Origin: Maricaulis sp965228215 | GTDB taxonomy: Bacteria; Pseudomonadota; Alphaproteobacteria; Caulobacterales; Maricaulaceae | Length of the DNA stretch: 64,000 bases | Direction of reading: 5' to 3' | Assembly (NCBI GenBank): GCA_965228215.1 | Contig: OZ245800.1 | Coordinates: forward strand, 3,190,959-3,254,958 | Shown: positions 1 through 8,470 of the stretch, piece by piece | Layout: each line of letters starts with the position of its first letter | How positions within the stretch are numbered: position 1 is the first letter of the stretch | Position numbers and translations under genes: made by a program | Notes under the pieces: model-generated | Database searches by the model: none | What the model was told of the DNA's origin: nothing | What the model saw: the letters and a program-made list of their open reading frames with translations, nothing else

Positions 1-723
1 GCCGCGGCGGCGGCCGAAATGCTTGCCTCGACCGCGGACATTCCGCCGGAGAGGATCGGCTATTACGGCCTGTCTGAAGGGTCCGGCATCGCCCTGCATG
101 TCGCCGCATCCGGCGAGGGCAATTTCCTCATTCTCGGCTCACCGCCGGGCATTTCCGGCGAGACCGCGCTGCGCGAACGCATGACGGGGATGCTGGAGGC
201 CGGCAATGCCGATGCTGCCACGATCGATGCCTATCTCGCCGCCTTCGATCAATTCACGGCCCTGTGCCGGGCCGGAGATATCGACCGGCTGGCCGCGTTT
301 CTGGCAGGCCCGGGTGCCGCACTGGTGCCGCGTTACGCCTTTGTGCCGCGCGATCCGGAGGGCCAGGCCCGTCTCTTCGCCTCGACCTGGCATGTCGGCC
401 AGCTGGATTTCGACCCGGCCCCGCTCTTGCCGCAGGTCAGCGAACCCGTGCTGATCGTCGGCGGTGCGCTCGATCCCGTGCTGCCCCCCGACATCCACCA
501 CCCGCCCCTGAATGCCGGCCTCGAGAACAGCACGACGATCGTATTCGAGGACGCCAACCACCTCCTCATGCCTGCACGAACCGGCTCGCCGCTGGAATAC
601 GCCATGCTGGAACACGACCTCCACCCGGAACTCGTCCCTGCGATACTCGACTGGCTGGAAGCACAGGACATTTGCGCCGCCGGCACAAGCGCGGCGGGGC
701 GGTGTCTTCAGGAAAGTCGGTAG
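1..723 (+). CDS. alpha/beta hydrolase, 5' end cut off by window
   Basis: The frame is open from base 1, so the gene starts upstream; the first ATG inside the window is at 19. The visible part (about 240 codons) has a serine-hydrolase nucleophile elbow, GLSEGSG, a cap-like helical stretch, an acidic-residue region (GGALDPVLPP) and a late His in EDANHLLMPA. This Ser-Asp-His order is that of alpha/beta hydrolase-fold enzymes. The substrate cannot be read from the sequence. It is the only gene in the window upstream of tRNA-Gly and ends about 60 bp before that convergent tRNA gene. Confidence 0.75.
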   Translation, partial: AAAAAEMLASTADIPPERIGYYGLSEGSGIALHVAASGEGNFLILGSPPGISGETALRERMTGMLEAGNADAATIDAYLAAFDQFTALCRAGDIDRLAAFLAGPGAALVPRYAFVPRDPEGQARLFASTWHVGQLDFDPAPLLPQVSEPVLIVGGALDPVLPPDIHHPPLNAGLENSTTIVFEDANHLLMPARTGSPLEYAMLEHDLHPELVPAILDWLEAQDICAAGTSAAGRCLQESR

Positions 724-728
724 AAAGC

Positions 729-785
729 GCGCTGCAGGTGGCTCGCCACCCGAAGCCCTCGATCACGATCGGGGGCGAAGGATGG
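729..785 (-). repeat. tRNA-3'-flanking repeat, copy 1
   Basis: Directly beyond the CCA end of tRNA-Gly. It contains the hairpin GGTGGCtcGCCACC followed by CGAAGCCC and GGGCGAAGGATGG. A near-identical element lies at the same place beside tRNA-Tyr (1288-1330). It may act as a 3' processing or termination signal for the minus-strand tRNA, or as the footprint of a small mobile repeat. Confidence 0.6.
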
Positions 786-856
786 AGCGGGTAGCGGGAA
801 TCGAACCCGCATCCTCAGCTTGGAAGGCTGCTGCACTACCATTGTGCTATACCCGC
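783..856 (-). tRNA. tRNA-Gly (anticodon TCC)
   Basis: The minus strand folds as a complete cloverleaf: acceptor GCGGGTA paired with the 3' strand, D-arm with the AATGG loop, anticodon loop CTTCCAA giving TCC, T-loop GGTTCGATTCC, discriminator T and encoded CCA. Length 74 nt including CCA. Confidence 0.97.
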
Positions 857-931
857 GCTCAGGGTCGATCCGTTTAGCCGTTTCGCGCCTGTGCGTCGAG
901 AGGGGAAGTGCGGTGCGGATGCAGATGGGGG

Positions 932-1174
932 TTACCAGAGCCTCTTGCTGGAGAACGCCTGTCCCGATCCGGTCTTGAGATACCGCTCGAAATCCCGTGC
1001 CTTCCTCACATCCGAAAACGCCAGACAGGTCACAAGCCGCCACGGCCGGTATTTGGACGTGTGTCGTGACTGTCCGGCATTGTGCGCCGCTAAGCGCTTT
1101 TGGACATTCGCCGTTTCCCCGACATAGCGCTGTGCGGGGTTGGTCTTGCTTTCGATGAGGTAGACGTAATGCAT
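932..1174 (-). CDS. small GIY-YIG nuclease-domain protein
   Basis: 80 aa and essentially only a GIY-YIG domain: N-terminal YVYLIES (the GIY half), RYVGET (the YIG half), the Arg-containing helix NVQKRLAAHNAG, and a C-terminal Glu in FERYLKTGSG. An AGGAG lies 9 nt before the ATG. Stand-alone proteins of this size belong to the UvrC-like GIY-YIG family, whose cellular role is unknown. It sits between tRNA-Gly and tRNA-Tyr, both flanked by the same short repeat, which suggests that it travels with tRNA loci. Confidence 0.85.
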   Translation of the reverse strand: MHYVYLIESKTNPAQRYVGETANVQKRLAAHNAGQSRHTSKYRPWRLVTCLAFSDVRKARDFERYLKTGSGQAFSSKRLW

Positions 1175-1287
1175 CGGTCACCGCTCCTGCGGAAACCCCA
1201 ACGCGCCCGATCTGAGATTAGTGTCGCAGCCCTACTACGCCAAGGCTTCGTAGGGCACCTATTCGCCCACTCGCTTCGCTCGTTTGC

Positions 1288-1330
1288 GCGCTGCGGGTGG
1301 CTTGCCACCCGAAGCCCGCAGGGCGAAGGG
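1288..1330 (-). repeat. tRNA-3'-flanking repeat, copy 2
   Basis: Second copy of the element at 729-785. GCGCTGC, the hairpin GGTGGCttGCCACC, CGAAGCCC and GGGCGAAGG are shared, with a shorter spacer between the last two blocks. It abuts the CCA end of tRNA-Tyr. Confidence 0.6.
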
Positions 1331-1416
1331 TGGTGGAGGGGGTTGGATTCGAACCAACGTACGCTCTCGCGGCCAGATTTACAGTCTGGTGCCTTTAACC
1401 ACTCGACCACCCCTCC
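1331..1416 (-). tRNA. tRNA-Tyr (anticodon GTA)
   Basis: The minus strand gives an 86-nt class II tRNA with acceptor GGAGGGG, anticodon stem-loop CCAGACTGTAAATCTGG with GTA, a long variable arm, T-arm GGTTCGAATCC, discriminator A and encoded CCA. Confidence 0.97.
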
Positions 1417-1544
1417 ACAGGGTTCAACCGGCAGCGCGTCGAGTGCCACTGTCCAGCGCCTGAATCAAAAGGTCTCCCACCGCGTCTCGGCGTGTTATGC
1501 CTCAACGAAATTGAAGACCGTCCCAATCAGGAGCGCGGACTATA

Positions 1545-2354
1545 ATGACGAAGCCTCCCATGCGCAACACTCGCAAACGCACCGATTACAGCCCCCGCAG
1601 AAAGCCTGCTGACACTGGCAATCAGGGCTGGATCTGGGGCCGGCATGCGGTGCTGGCCGCTGTCGAAAATCCGCGCCGCAAACTGATCGCTCTGCGCGTC
1701 ACCCGGAATGCGGCCCGCGATCTGCCCGAAGGCACGGATCACGAGGTCTGCGAGCCGAAACGCCTGGACGGTGATCTTCCGCCGAGCGCCGTGCACCAGG
1801 GCTTTGCTGCACTCGCCGAGGCCCTGCCCTCCGAACCGGTCGCTGCCGTGACCGATCCCACACACGGCACCCTGCTGGTGCTCGACCAGATCACCGATCC
1901 GCACAATGTCGGCGCCATCCTGCGTTCGGCGGCGGCTTTCGGCGTGCGCGCGGTGGTCATGCAAGACCGCAAGGCCCCGCCCTTGTTCGGTACGGTCTGC
2001 AAGAGCGCGGTCGGCGCGGCTGAACGTGTCGCCCATGTGCGCGTGACGAATATCGCGGACACGCTGGCCGAGTTCTCCAAGGCCGGGCGCACCGTCCTCG
2101 GACTGGCCGGGGAAGCCGATACGTATCTGGCCGACGCCCTGGCCGGACCGGATGGTGCGGGCATCGGCCCGGGACTGGTGCTGGTGATGGGATCCGAGGA
2201 CAAGGGCCTGCGCCCGCGTGTCGCGGAGCATTGCGACGGTCTCGTCCGCATCCCGATGACGGACGCTATCGAGAGCCTAAACGTGTCCAACGCCGCGGCA
2301 ATCTCGCTGTACGAGGCAGCAAAATGGCGCCTCGCGAATCGCAAGGCGCCATGA
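1545..2354 (+). CDS. rlmB: 23S rRNA 2'-O-ribose methyltransferase, RlmB/TrmH (SPOUT) family
   Basis: 269 aa. A basic N-terminal tail leads into the substrate-binding domain (IWGRHAVLAAVENP), followed by the SPOUT catalytic domain with its three motifs: DPHNVGAILRSAAAFG, LVMGSEDKGL and IPMTDAIESLNVSNAAAI. These are the knotted SAM-binding motifs of TrmH-type RNA 2'-O-methyltransferases; RlmB is the usual member with this N-domain. The start is supported by AGGAG at 1529-1533. The last codons also encode a hairpin that works as a terminator for the convergent gene. Confidence 0.9.
   Translation: MTKPPMRNTRKRTDYSPRRKPADTGNQGWIWGRHAVLAAVENPRRKLIALRVTRNAARDLPEGTDHEVCEPKRLDGDLPPSAVHQGFAALAEALPSEPVAAVTDPTHGTLLVLDQITDPHNVGAILRSAAAFGVRAVVMQDRKAPPLFGTVCKSAVGAAERVAHVRVTNIADTLAEFSKAGRTVLGLAGEADTYLADALAGPDGAGIGPGLVLVMGSEDKGLRPRVAEHCDGLVRIPMTDAIESLNVSNAAAISLYEAAKWRLANRKAP
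2320..2352 (-). terminator. intrinsic terminator of the GSGD-repeat gene, inside the rlmB 3' end
   Basis: A perfect 9-bp stem, ATGGCGCCT/AGGCGCCAT (2324-2332 and 2344-2352), has an 11-nt loop. On the minus strand it is followed by TTTTGC, so it should end transcription of the minus-strand gene that stops at 2379. On the plus strand no T-tract follows. Confidence 0.7.
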
Positions 2355-2378
2355 TCGCTTCTGGATGTGTGGTTTGGC

Positions 2379-3404
2379 CTAGTCGGCAACGCCCGCACGC
2401 AGGATGGTGCGGCCATTGCGGCGCCAGTTCACCGAGCCGTCCAGCTCGTTGATCTCGACATCACCCGAGCCTGATTCATTGACCACGACATCCACGGCGG
2501 TACCGCCGAAATAGATGTCTCCGGAGCCGGAAATCGTGGCTTCGAACGGTTCGGCACGGCCGCGCGACACCCGGATATCACCGGAGCCATTGATGCGGGC
2601 GCCGAAGGCACCATTCACGGAATCGGCGCTGACATCACCGGAACCGGAAACCTGAACAGACAGGCCGCCGATATCGCCGAACTCGACATCGCCCGAGCCA
2701 TTGATGCCGATGTCGACATTGCCGTCGACATCACCGACCGTGACATCGCCTGAGCCGGAGATGGAAATGTCCGTATCGCCGCCGGCACCGTCCAGATCGA
2801 CATCGCCGGAGCCGCTGATGCGGACGTCCAGGCCGGCGCCGACCTCGCCGATGACGACATCGCCCGATCCGCCGATGCGGATGCTGGCTTCATTAGCGAC
2901 ATCACCGGCCTCGAAATCACCGCAGGAGCTGATCGACAGGTCGAGCGAGCCCAGATTGCCGGCTTCGCCCACGAAGGCGCTGTCGCGCAATTCGAGAGCC
3001 AGGCTGGCCGGCGCGGTGATCGTGATCAGCGGATATTCCTCGATCGGATGCATGTTCATGCGATTGCGGCCGATGCGGACCCGGTTGTTACGGGAATTGC
3101 AGTTCAGCCGGCGCATGCTCTCGCCGCCGTCAATGGCCAGCGTATTGCCGTCCGTCGTGACATCGGGATCGGAGACATGTTCGCCGGAATTGGAAATGCT
3201 GACGGTCACGGCGTCGGAGGATCCGTTGCGGATCTCGACCCGGCCGATGAAATTCTCGATGCGGACCGCATCGCTGTCATAACTCTGGCCGCCCGACTGG
3301 AAGGCCGTGGCCTTCGTCGTGGTGGACATGGCCGTGCTGGCGGCAGCGGCGGCACCGGCAAAGACCAGGGCCGAGCCGATCAGGAAAGCGTGTTTCAAGG
3401 TCAT
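2379..3404 (-). CDS. secreted GIN-domain (DUF2807-like) protein with GSGD repeats
   Basis: 341 aa with a signal peptide (KHAFLIGSALVFAGAAAAAS). The longer reading frame upstream is rejected because the chosen ATG has a GAGGG ribosome site and begins the signal peptide. After about residue 140 the chain repeats a beta-strand unit of 16-20 residues ending in (I/V)(S/N)GSGD(V/I), eight times. This is the signature of 'auto-transporter adhesin head, GIN domain' proteins, predicted to form a right-handed beta-helix. The N-terminal half has a Cys pair-like segment (LNCNSRNN). Probably periplasmic or surface-exposed; function unknown. Confidence 0.8.
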   Translation of the reverse strand: MTLKHAFLIGSALVFAGAAAAASTAMSTTTKATAFQSGGQSYDSDAVRIENFIGRVEIRNGSSDAVTVSISNSGEHVSDPDVTTDGNTLAIDGGESMRRLNCNSRNNRVRIGRNRMNMHPIEEYPLITITAPASLALELRDSAFVGEAGNLGSLDLSISSCGDFEAGDVANEASIRIGGSGDVVIGEVGAGLDVRISGSGDVDLDGAGGDTDISISGSGDVTVGDVDGNVDIGINGSGDVEFGDIGGLSVQVSGSGDVSADSVNGAFGARINGSGDIRVSRGRAEPFEATISGSGDIYFGGTAVDVVVNESGSGDVEINELDGSVNWRRNGRTILRAGVAD

Positions 3405-3543
3405 GGAGAGATCCCTCTTATCGTCCGTTCTGCCCCCTAGGATGCGCGAAGCGCCCCATTCGGATGCAGGTGTGACGCATGACCGTCTTCCGCGCGCTGA
3501 CCGAATTGTGAAACCCGGGTAATGTTGCAGCCCGGATTTGCGA

Positions 3544-4689
3544 TCAGCCCGGCCAGATCTGGTAGACCGCCGTGGCGATGATCGTGCCCAGCGCGTAGCC
3601 GAACACACCCACCAACACGCCCGGTGTGACGAGATCCTTCCAGCCCTTTGCCGCAGCAAGCGCCGGTGCCGTCGTGGCGCCGAGAATGGCTGCGTTGGAG
3701 GCGGTAATCAGCTCGGGCAGCGAGAAGCGGAACAGGGAGCCGAGGCCGAACAGGACCGCGCCGTGCACAGCCAGAAGGATGGCGATGATCAGGATCAGCA
3801 GCGGGGCTTCATTGATCACGGCCTGCAGGTCCGCACCGGCCGCGATAGCGGCGAAAAAGACGAAGCTCAGCGCGATACCGATCTCGTAGCCACCATGGAT
3901 CCTGCCCATGGTTTTCGGGAAGGCCGTCGCCGGGATCAGGGCGAGAATGGTGATGATCGCGTAGCGCCAATTGCCCCATCCACTGTGGACATTCTCGCGC
4001 AGGAAAGCCGTCAGCCAGTCGCCGACGGCCACGACGATCAGCGCGAAAGTGAGTGCATAGGCCAGCGTCGCTGCGGTCGGCTTGCCTTCTTCCTCGACCG
4101 CTACGTCAGCTTCGCTGTGATCACGATCCACGAAACGCTTGGCCACCCAGTTGATGCCCGGGAGCACGGCCAGCAGGGCCAGAAAGAGGCCGGAATAGAG
4201 ATTGTCCACAGCGGTCGCGGCCGACACGAAGGCCGGATTGGCCTCGCGCAGTCCCGTGAGGTCCACGAGAGCCGCGTAGTTGACCGACCCGCCGATATAG
4301 GTGGCGGTGAACGTACCGGCCGCGGCGGCCTGGTATTCACCGATATCGACCAGCATGAAGGCGATCACCGCACCGGCGACCGTGCCGAGCGAGGCCAGCA
4401 GAAAGGCCAGCGTCATCCGTCCGGTCTCGAAGAAGATCTTCTTCAGGTCCGCTTTCATCAGGAAGAGCGGGATCAGGACGGGCACAAAATAGGTGAAAAC
4501 AAAGGAATAGCCGGCCGAGGACTGGGGAATGAGACCGATATTCGAGGCGATGATCGCGAACAGGATCGCCCAGACCGCGCCGGTCAGCAGCGCGCCGATG
4601 CGCGTCTTCTCCATCAGGAAGCCCGCAGCAGCGATGGCGAACAGGGCGGCGACGGCGGCGACCGCGTTATCAGCCGGAATCAAGGACAT
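3544..4689 (-). CDS. DUF819 (YjcL-type) integral membrane protein
   Basis: 381 aa with about ten to eleven hydrophobic helices. The helix beginning AVAAVAALFAIAAAGFLMEK and the motif TATYIGGSVNYAAL match the DUF819 family, a transporter-like family of unknown substrate. A charged cytoplasmic loop (DRDHSEADVAVEEEGKP) splits the two halves. GGGGAGA precedes the ATG. It is followed 139 bp later by the GSGD-repeat gene, so co-transcription is possible but not required. Confidence 0.85.
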   Translation of the reverse strand: MSLIPADNAVAAVAALFAIAAAGFLMEKTRIGALLTGAVWAILFAIIASNIGLIPQSSAGYSFVFTYFVPVLIPLFLMKADLKKIFFETGRMTLAFLLASLGTVAGAVIAFMLVDIGEYQAAAAGTFTATYIGGSVNYAALVDLTGLREANPAFVSAATAVDNLYSGLFLALLAVLPGINWVAKRFVDRDHSEADVAVEEEGKPTAATLAYALTFALIVVAVGDWLTAFLRENVHSGWGNWRYAIITILALIPATAFPKTMGRIHGGYEIGIALSFVFFAAIAAGADLQAVINEAPLLILIIAILLAVHGAVLFGLGSLFRFSLPELITASNAAILGATTAPALAAAKGWKDLVTPGVLVGVFGYALGTIIATAVYQIWPG

Positions 4690-4788
4690 GGTGTCTCCCC
4701 AGAATTGGCCCCGGGAAATCGTCCCGGAACGGGTGGTGCGGACCCTAGCCCCGGGTCCGGACGCGATCCAGTCGCGATGCTGTGAATA

Positions 4789-5409
4789 TCACTCGCCGAA
4801 GACCTCGACCGCCCAGGCCTGGTCCTTCTCGGTGGCGCGCACGAAGGCGGGACGCTCGACCAGCCCGCCGACATAGGTCGTAAACGGCTCGCGCCGCTCG
4901 AGCAGATTGAAATTCATCATGAAATTGAGCGTCGACCCGATCATCAGATCGGCCATGCTGAACCGGTCGCCGGCGAGATAGGTCCGATCTCTCAGCCCCT
5001 CTTCCAGCGTTTCGATGACCGACTCGACATTGCTCCAGCCGCAGGTGGCGCGCGGGGTTTCGCGACTGTAAGCCTTGTCGATGAAAGCCGGTTCGATACA
5101 GGCGCCGCAGAAGAAGAGCCAGCGCAGGTAGTCACCGCGCTCCGGCGCCCCCAGCGGCGGCGCGAGGCCGGCATCGGGATAGGTTTCCGCGAGCCAGGCC
5201 GCGATAGCCGGGCTTTCCGTGATCAGCGTCTCGCCCGCGGCAATGGCCGGGACTTTCCGCATCGGATTGATGCCCTGATAGGCCTCGCTCTGGATCTCGT
5301 CGCGCACATTGACGAGTTTCACATCATAATCGACGTCGGTCTCCTCGAGCGCCCACAGCGCGTGGAAACCGCGGGTACGCGGACAGTGATACAGGGTCAG
5401 ATCGGCCAT
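4789..5409 (-). CDS. glutathione S-transferase family protein
   Basis: 206 aa. The N-terminal thioredoxin-like domain starts LTLYHCPRTRGFHALWALEE and has the cis-Pro motif (MRKVPAI) and TESPAIAAWL. The C-terminal helical domain contains the N-capping motif FSMADLMIG. The usual catalytic Ser/Cys position lies in the HCPRTRG segment, as in bacterial beta/nu-like GSTs. It is the last gene of a three-gene minus-strand operon with RidA and an M20 peptidase; 3 nt separate it from ridA. Confidence 0.85.
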   Translation of the reverse strand: MADLTLYHCPRTRGFHALWALEETDVDYDVKLVNVRDEIQSEAYQGINPMRKVPAIAAGETLITESPAIAAWLAETYPDAGLAPPLGAPERGDYLRWLFFCGACIEPAFIDKAYSRETPRATCGWSNVESVIETLEEGLRDRTYLAGDRFSMADLMIGSTLNFMMNFNLLERREPFTTYVGGLVERPAFVRATEKDQAWAVEVFGE

Positions 5410-5412
5410 GGC

Positions 5413-5808
5413 CTAGTCCTCGACAAACGCGTCGGCCTCGATCTCGATCATGAAATCCGGCCCGATGAATTTGGAAATCTCGATCATCGTCGTGGCGGGC
5501 GGGTGGTCCTTGAAAAAGGCGCCGTGCGCACGGCCGAACGCCTCCCAGTGACCGATATCGGTCACATACATGCGCGTACGCACGATATCCTTCAATTCCG
5601 CCCCGACATCCTGCAGGGCTTTCTCGATGATCTCGAAACAGCGCTTGGCCTGGGCCTCGGGATCCCCGGGCGCGAAAGGACGGCGCTCCTCGTCTAGCGC
5701 CACCGTCCCTGTGACCCAGACATGCGGTCCCTTGCGGAGGGCCCGGCAATAGCCGACCTCCTTCTCCCAGGGCGCGCCTGACCAGGCACGCCGCACATTG
5801 TCGCTCAT
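5413..5808 (-). CDS. RidA/YjgF family (UK114-like) protein
   Basis: 131 aa, the full family length. It has the late strand-helix region with a conserved Arg (DIVRTRMYVTDI), FKDHPPATTMIEISKF and a C-terminal Glu (MIEIEADAF). Canonical RidA proteins are enamine/imine deaminases; the lineage here is a divergent YjgF-type branch. The start codon directly follows the stop of the upstream M20 gene, with AGGAGA inside that gene's end, indicating translational coupling. Confidence 0.85.
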   Translation of the reverse strand: MSDNVRRAWSGAPWEKEVGYCRALRKGPHVWVTGTVALDEERRPFAPGDPEAQAKRCFEIIEKALQDVGAELKDIVRTRMYVTDIGHWEAFGRAHGAFFKDHPPATTMIEISKFIGPDFMIEIEADAFVED

Positions 5809-7227
5809 CTAGCTCTCCTGGTCGGGATCGAGAATATCCAGCGCAATGGCCGTCATCGCCTCGGTGGCCTGGGTGATCGTGCTGAGCGGATCGTCAGGCG
5901 CGAAGAAAGGCGTGTGGTTGGATGGGATGGTAATGCCCTGTTCGATATAGCTGTCGAGCTGGGCCTGCGTGGTGCCGCCCACCCAGAACATGAAGGTCGG
6001 CACATTTTCCTCGGTGCGGTGATATTGCGAGAAATCCTCACCGCCCATGATCGGCGGGACTTCCGTCACGGCATCCAGGCCGAAACGGGTCTGCATGGTC
6101 GCCACGGCGCGGGCCGCGAGATCGGGATTGTTGTAGAGCGCCGGCGTGTAGGTCTCCTCGATCTCGACGCGCGGATACTCGTCCGGCGTCAACCCGTAGG
6201 AGGCCGCTTGGGATGCGGCGATCCGCTGGATCCCGTTGAGCAGGTGATCCCGCACCTCGTCCGAATAGGACCGCACCGTCAGCTGGAGATGCGCTTCCGG
6301 ACCGATGATGTTGTGCTTGGACCCGGCATTGAAGGCACCGACCGTCACAACGCCCGGCTCGAGCGGGCTGATCTCGCGCGACATGAGGCCCTGCAGCGCA
6401 ATCACGATCTGCGAGGCGAGATAGATCGGGTCTTTCGTGGTGTGGGGATATGCACCGTGACCACCGCGCCCCTGGACGTAGATGTCGACCGTATCGACAT
6501 TCGCCATGGCATAGCCGGGATGATAGGTGATCTGGCCGGTCGGCGTGGCCGCAAACGTGTGGAAGGACACGTTGAAATCAGGCAGCGGGAAGCGCTCGTA
6601 GAGCCCGTCCTGGAGCATGGCGATGGCACCGAGGCCGACCTCTTCCGCCGGCTGGCCGATAAGCACCAGCGTTCCGGACCAGTCATCCGTCATATTGACC
6701 AGCTGACGCGCAGCACCGACTAGCGCCGTCATGTGCGTGTCGTGGGCGCAGGCATGCATGATCGGCTGTTCGACACCGAACTGGTTCAATCCGCGCGCGG
6801 TCGAGGCATACGGCAGACCCGTCTCCTCGAGGATCGGCAGGCCGTCCATGTCTGCCCGCAGCATCAGGGTCGGTCCCTCGCCATTTTCCATGACGGCGAC
6901 CACGCCGGTTTCTCCTACCTGTTCGGTGACAGTGAAACCGAGATCCCGGAGCTCCTGCGCGAGGCGCGCGGCTGTCTGCACCTCCATGCGGGAAAGTTCC
7001 GGATTGGCGTGAAAATGCTCGTAGAGGTCGCGCAGATGCGTATCCCAGTCAGCCACGATGGCCTGGCGCAGGGCGTCATCGCCCGGGATGGGTTCCACAG
7101 CAGCAATGGTTGCGGTGTCAGACCCCGCGGCGGCGGTTTCCGTCTCGTCCGCGGGCCCCTCGCCCGAACCACCCGAGCACGCACCCAGGACAAGCGCAGC
7201 AGCAGCGCTGAGCAAATAGCGTTTCAT
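5809..7227 (-). CDS. M20D amidohydrolase/carboxypeptidase, lipoprotein
   Basis: 472 aa. It has a lipobox (LVLGACSGG) after a short signal peptide, then an acidic Ala-rich linker, then the amidohydrolase domain with metal-binding motifs RADMDGLPI, HACAHDTHMTALVG (usually HACGHD; here Gly is Ala), PAEEVG and a dimerization domain with GRGGHGAYPH. The late His is in MGGEDFSQYH. Relatives hydrolyse N-acyl amino acids, hippurate or peptides; the lipobox places it in the cell envelope. It leads the operon with RidA and GST. Confidence 0.88.
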   Translation of the reverse strand: MKRYLLSAAAALVLGACSGGSGEGPADETETAAAGSDTATIAAVEPIPGDDALRQAIVADWDTHLRDLYEHFHANPELSRMEVQTAARLAQELRDLGFTVTEQVGETGVVAVMENGEGPTLMLRADMDGLPILEETGLPYASTARGLNQFGVEQPIMHACAHDTHMTALVGAARQLVNMTDDWSGTLVLIGQPAEEVGLGAIAMLQDGLYERFPLPDFNVSFHTFAATPTGQITYHPGYAMANVDTVDIYVQGRGGHGAYPHTTKDPIYLASQIVIALQGLMSREISPLEPGVVTVGAFNAGSKHNIIGPEAHLQLTVRSYSDEVRDHLLNGIQRIAASQAASYGLTPDEYPRVEIEETYTPALYNNPDLAARAVATMQTRFGLDAVTEVPPIMGGEDFSQYHRTEENVPTFMFWVGGTTQAQLDSYIEQGITIPSNHTPFFAPDDPLSTITQATEAMTAIALDILDPDQES

Positions 7228-7350
7228 GATCGACCCTTCCCTGCCTTACGGCCCCTTTTGTCGAAGCGTATTCGACCCGCGAGGCGGCGCGAGGTCAATC
7301 TATTCCCCGCCCCAAACCAGGAAAAATCGTATTCGCGGCGGGCGCGCTCC

Positions 7351-8283
7351 CTATCCCGCCTCGCTGCGGCGGACCGGGCCCGGCATGTGACAGGCCTCGA
7401 TCACCGCAGGCGGCGTCTCGAAGAAGAATTCGTGCGTGCGATTCCGACGGGCCGTCTTGCCATTGTGGAAGGCCTCGCCATCGGTGCGCATGATCTCGTA
7501 GGCCGGACGGTCCACTTCGGGCAGATCGGCGGCCACGCGCACGCTGATGATCCCATCCCGGTTTTCCGGCTCGGCGATCACGCCCGAATTGACTGCAGGA
7601 TCGCCACGGCGCAGCGCCTGGACATGATCCATGCCGTCGATCACGCGACCGAAGACAGTCATGATCCGGTCCAGATGACGCGGCCCATGGCCGATGACGA
7701 TGTAGAATTCGACATCGCCCGTATCGGGATCATTGCCACGCGCCATCGCCACCGTGCCCGGACAATGGATCGCCCAGGTCTCGCTGCCATCCTCGTTCTG
7801 GGCAGCGGGAAACCCGTCGACATGGCCCACACGCGGCGCATAGAGATCGTGGTCGATCATCGGCGTAAAGGTCACCGTCTCGCTCGCGACGACGAATTCA
7901 CCCTCCAGCTCTGGATATTGCGGCAGGTCGATGGAATCCGCTTCCTCGCCGCGACCACCCTGTGCCACGAATCCGTCAATCACGCGGTAGAAGCTGCGCC
8001 CGTCGAAAAAACCATCGCGCGCGGCCTGGCGCATGCGGGCGGAATGCGCGGGCGCGAAGGCGTCGGTAAGCTCGATCGCGATGACACCATCCTCGACCTC
8101 GATCAGGAGCAGGTCCTCCGGATCAACCGCCCGCCAATCGGGGATACCGCTGAAATCGGGGGCCTCGGCGACGGTTTCGACCTGGGCTTCGTCGACGGGT
8201 GTTTCCGCCTCGATGTCCTCCTGACCGGACGGCGTACACGCCATCAAGGCCAATCCCGAAACTGCCAGCAAACAATGACGCAT
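7351..8283 (-). CDS. cyclophilin-type peptidyl-prolyl isomerase, lipoprotein
   Basis: 310 aa from an ATG preceded by GGGGGAG; the longer in-frame start would bury the lipobox (LALMACTPSG). The cyclophilin domain (about 65-260) carries SFYRVIDGFVAQGG, with the catalytic Arg and the substrate-binding Gln, and GTVAMARG followed by FYIVIG. The stretch between the halves is longer than in small cyclophilins (extra segment EADSIDLPQYPELEGEF), and the C-terminal tail has no known domain. Expected role: folding of envelope proteins. Confidence 0.88.
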   Translation of the reverse strand: MRHCLLAVSGLALMACTPSGQEDIEAETPVDEAQVETVAEAPDFSGIPDWRAVDPEDLLLIEVEDGVIAIELTDAFAPAHSARMRQAARDGFFDGRSFYRVIDGFVAQGGRGEEADSIDLPQYPELEGEFVVASETVTFTPMIDHDLYAPRVGHVDGFPAAQNEDGSETWAIHCPGTVAMARGNDPDTGDVEFYIVIGHGPRHLDRIMTVFGRVIDGMDHVQALRRGDPAVNSGVIAEPENRDGIISVRVAADLPEVDRPAYEIMRTDGEAFHNGKTARRNRTHEFFFETPPAVIEACHMPGPVRRSEAG

Positions 8284-8470
8284 TCGATGTCTCCCCCGGT
8301 TTTCAGCGCGCATTCGACCGATCCGCGGCGCAAAGGTCAACGCCGACGGTACCGGACTACGGCCAATCGCGCATGAGGATGGACGCCTCCGCGGTCCTGG
8401 CCTACCAATTCAGAACTCTAGGGATTCCCGGCGCGCCCGCGATTGCAGCGCCCAGACAGATCAGGCGGCC

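Noticed and set aside
6733..8376. Open frame of 547 codons across the M20 and cyclophilin genes
   Set aside because: Antisense shadow spanning two unrelated real genes; composition is Arg/His-rich without family motifs.
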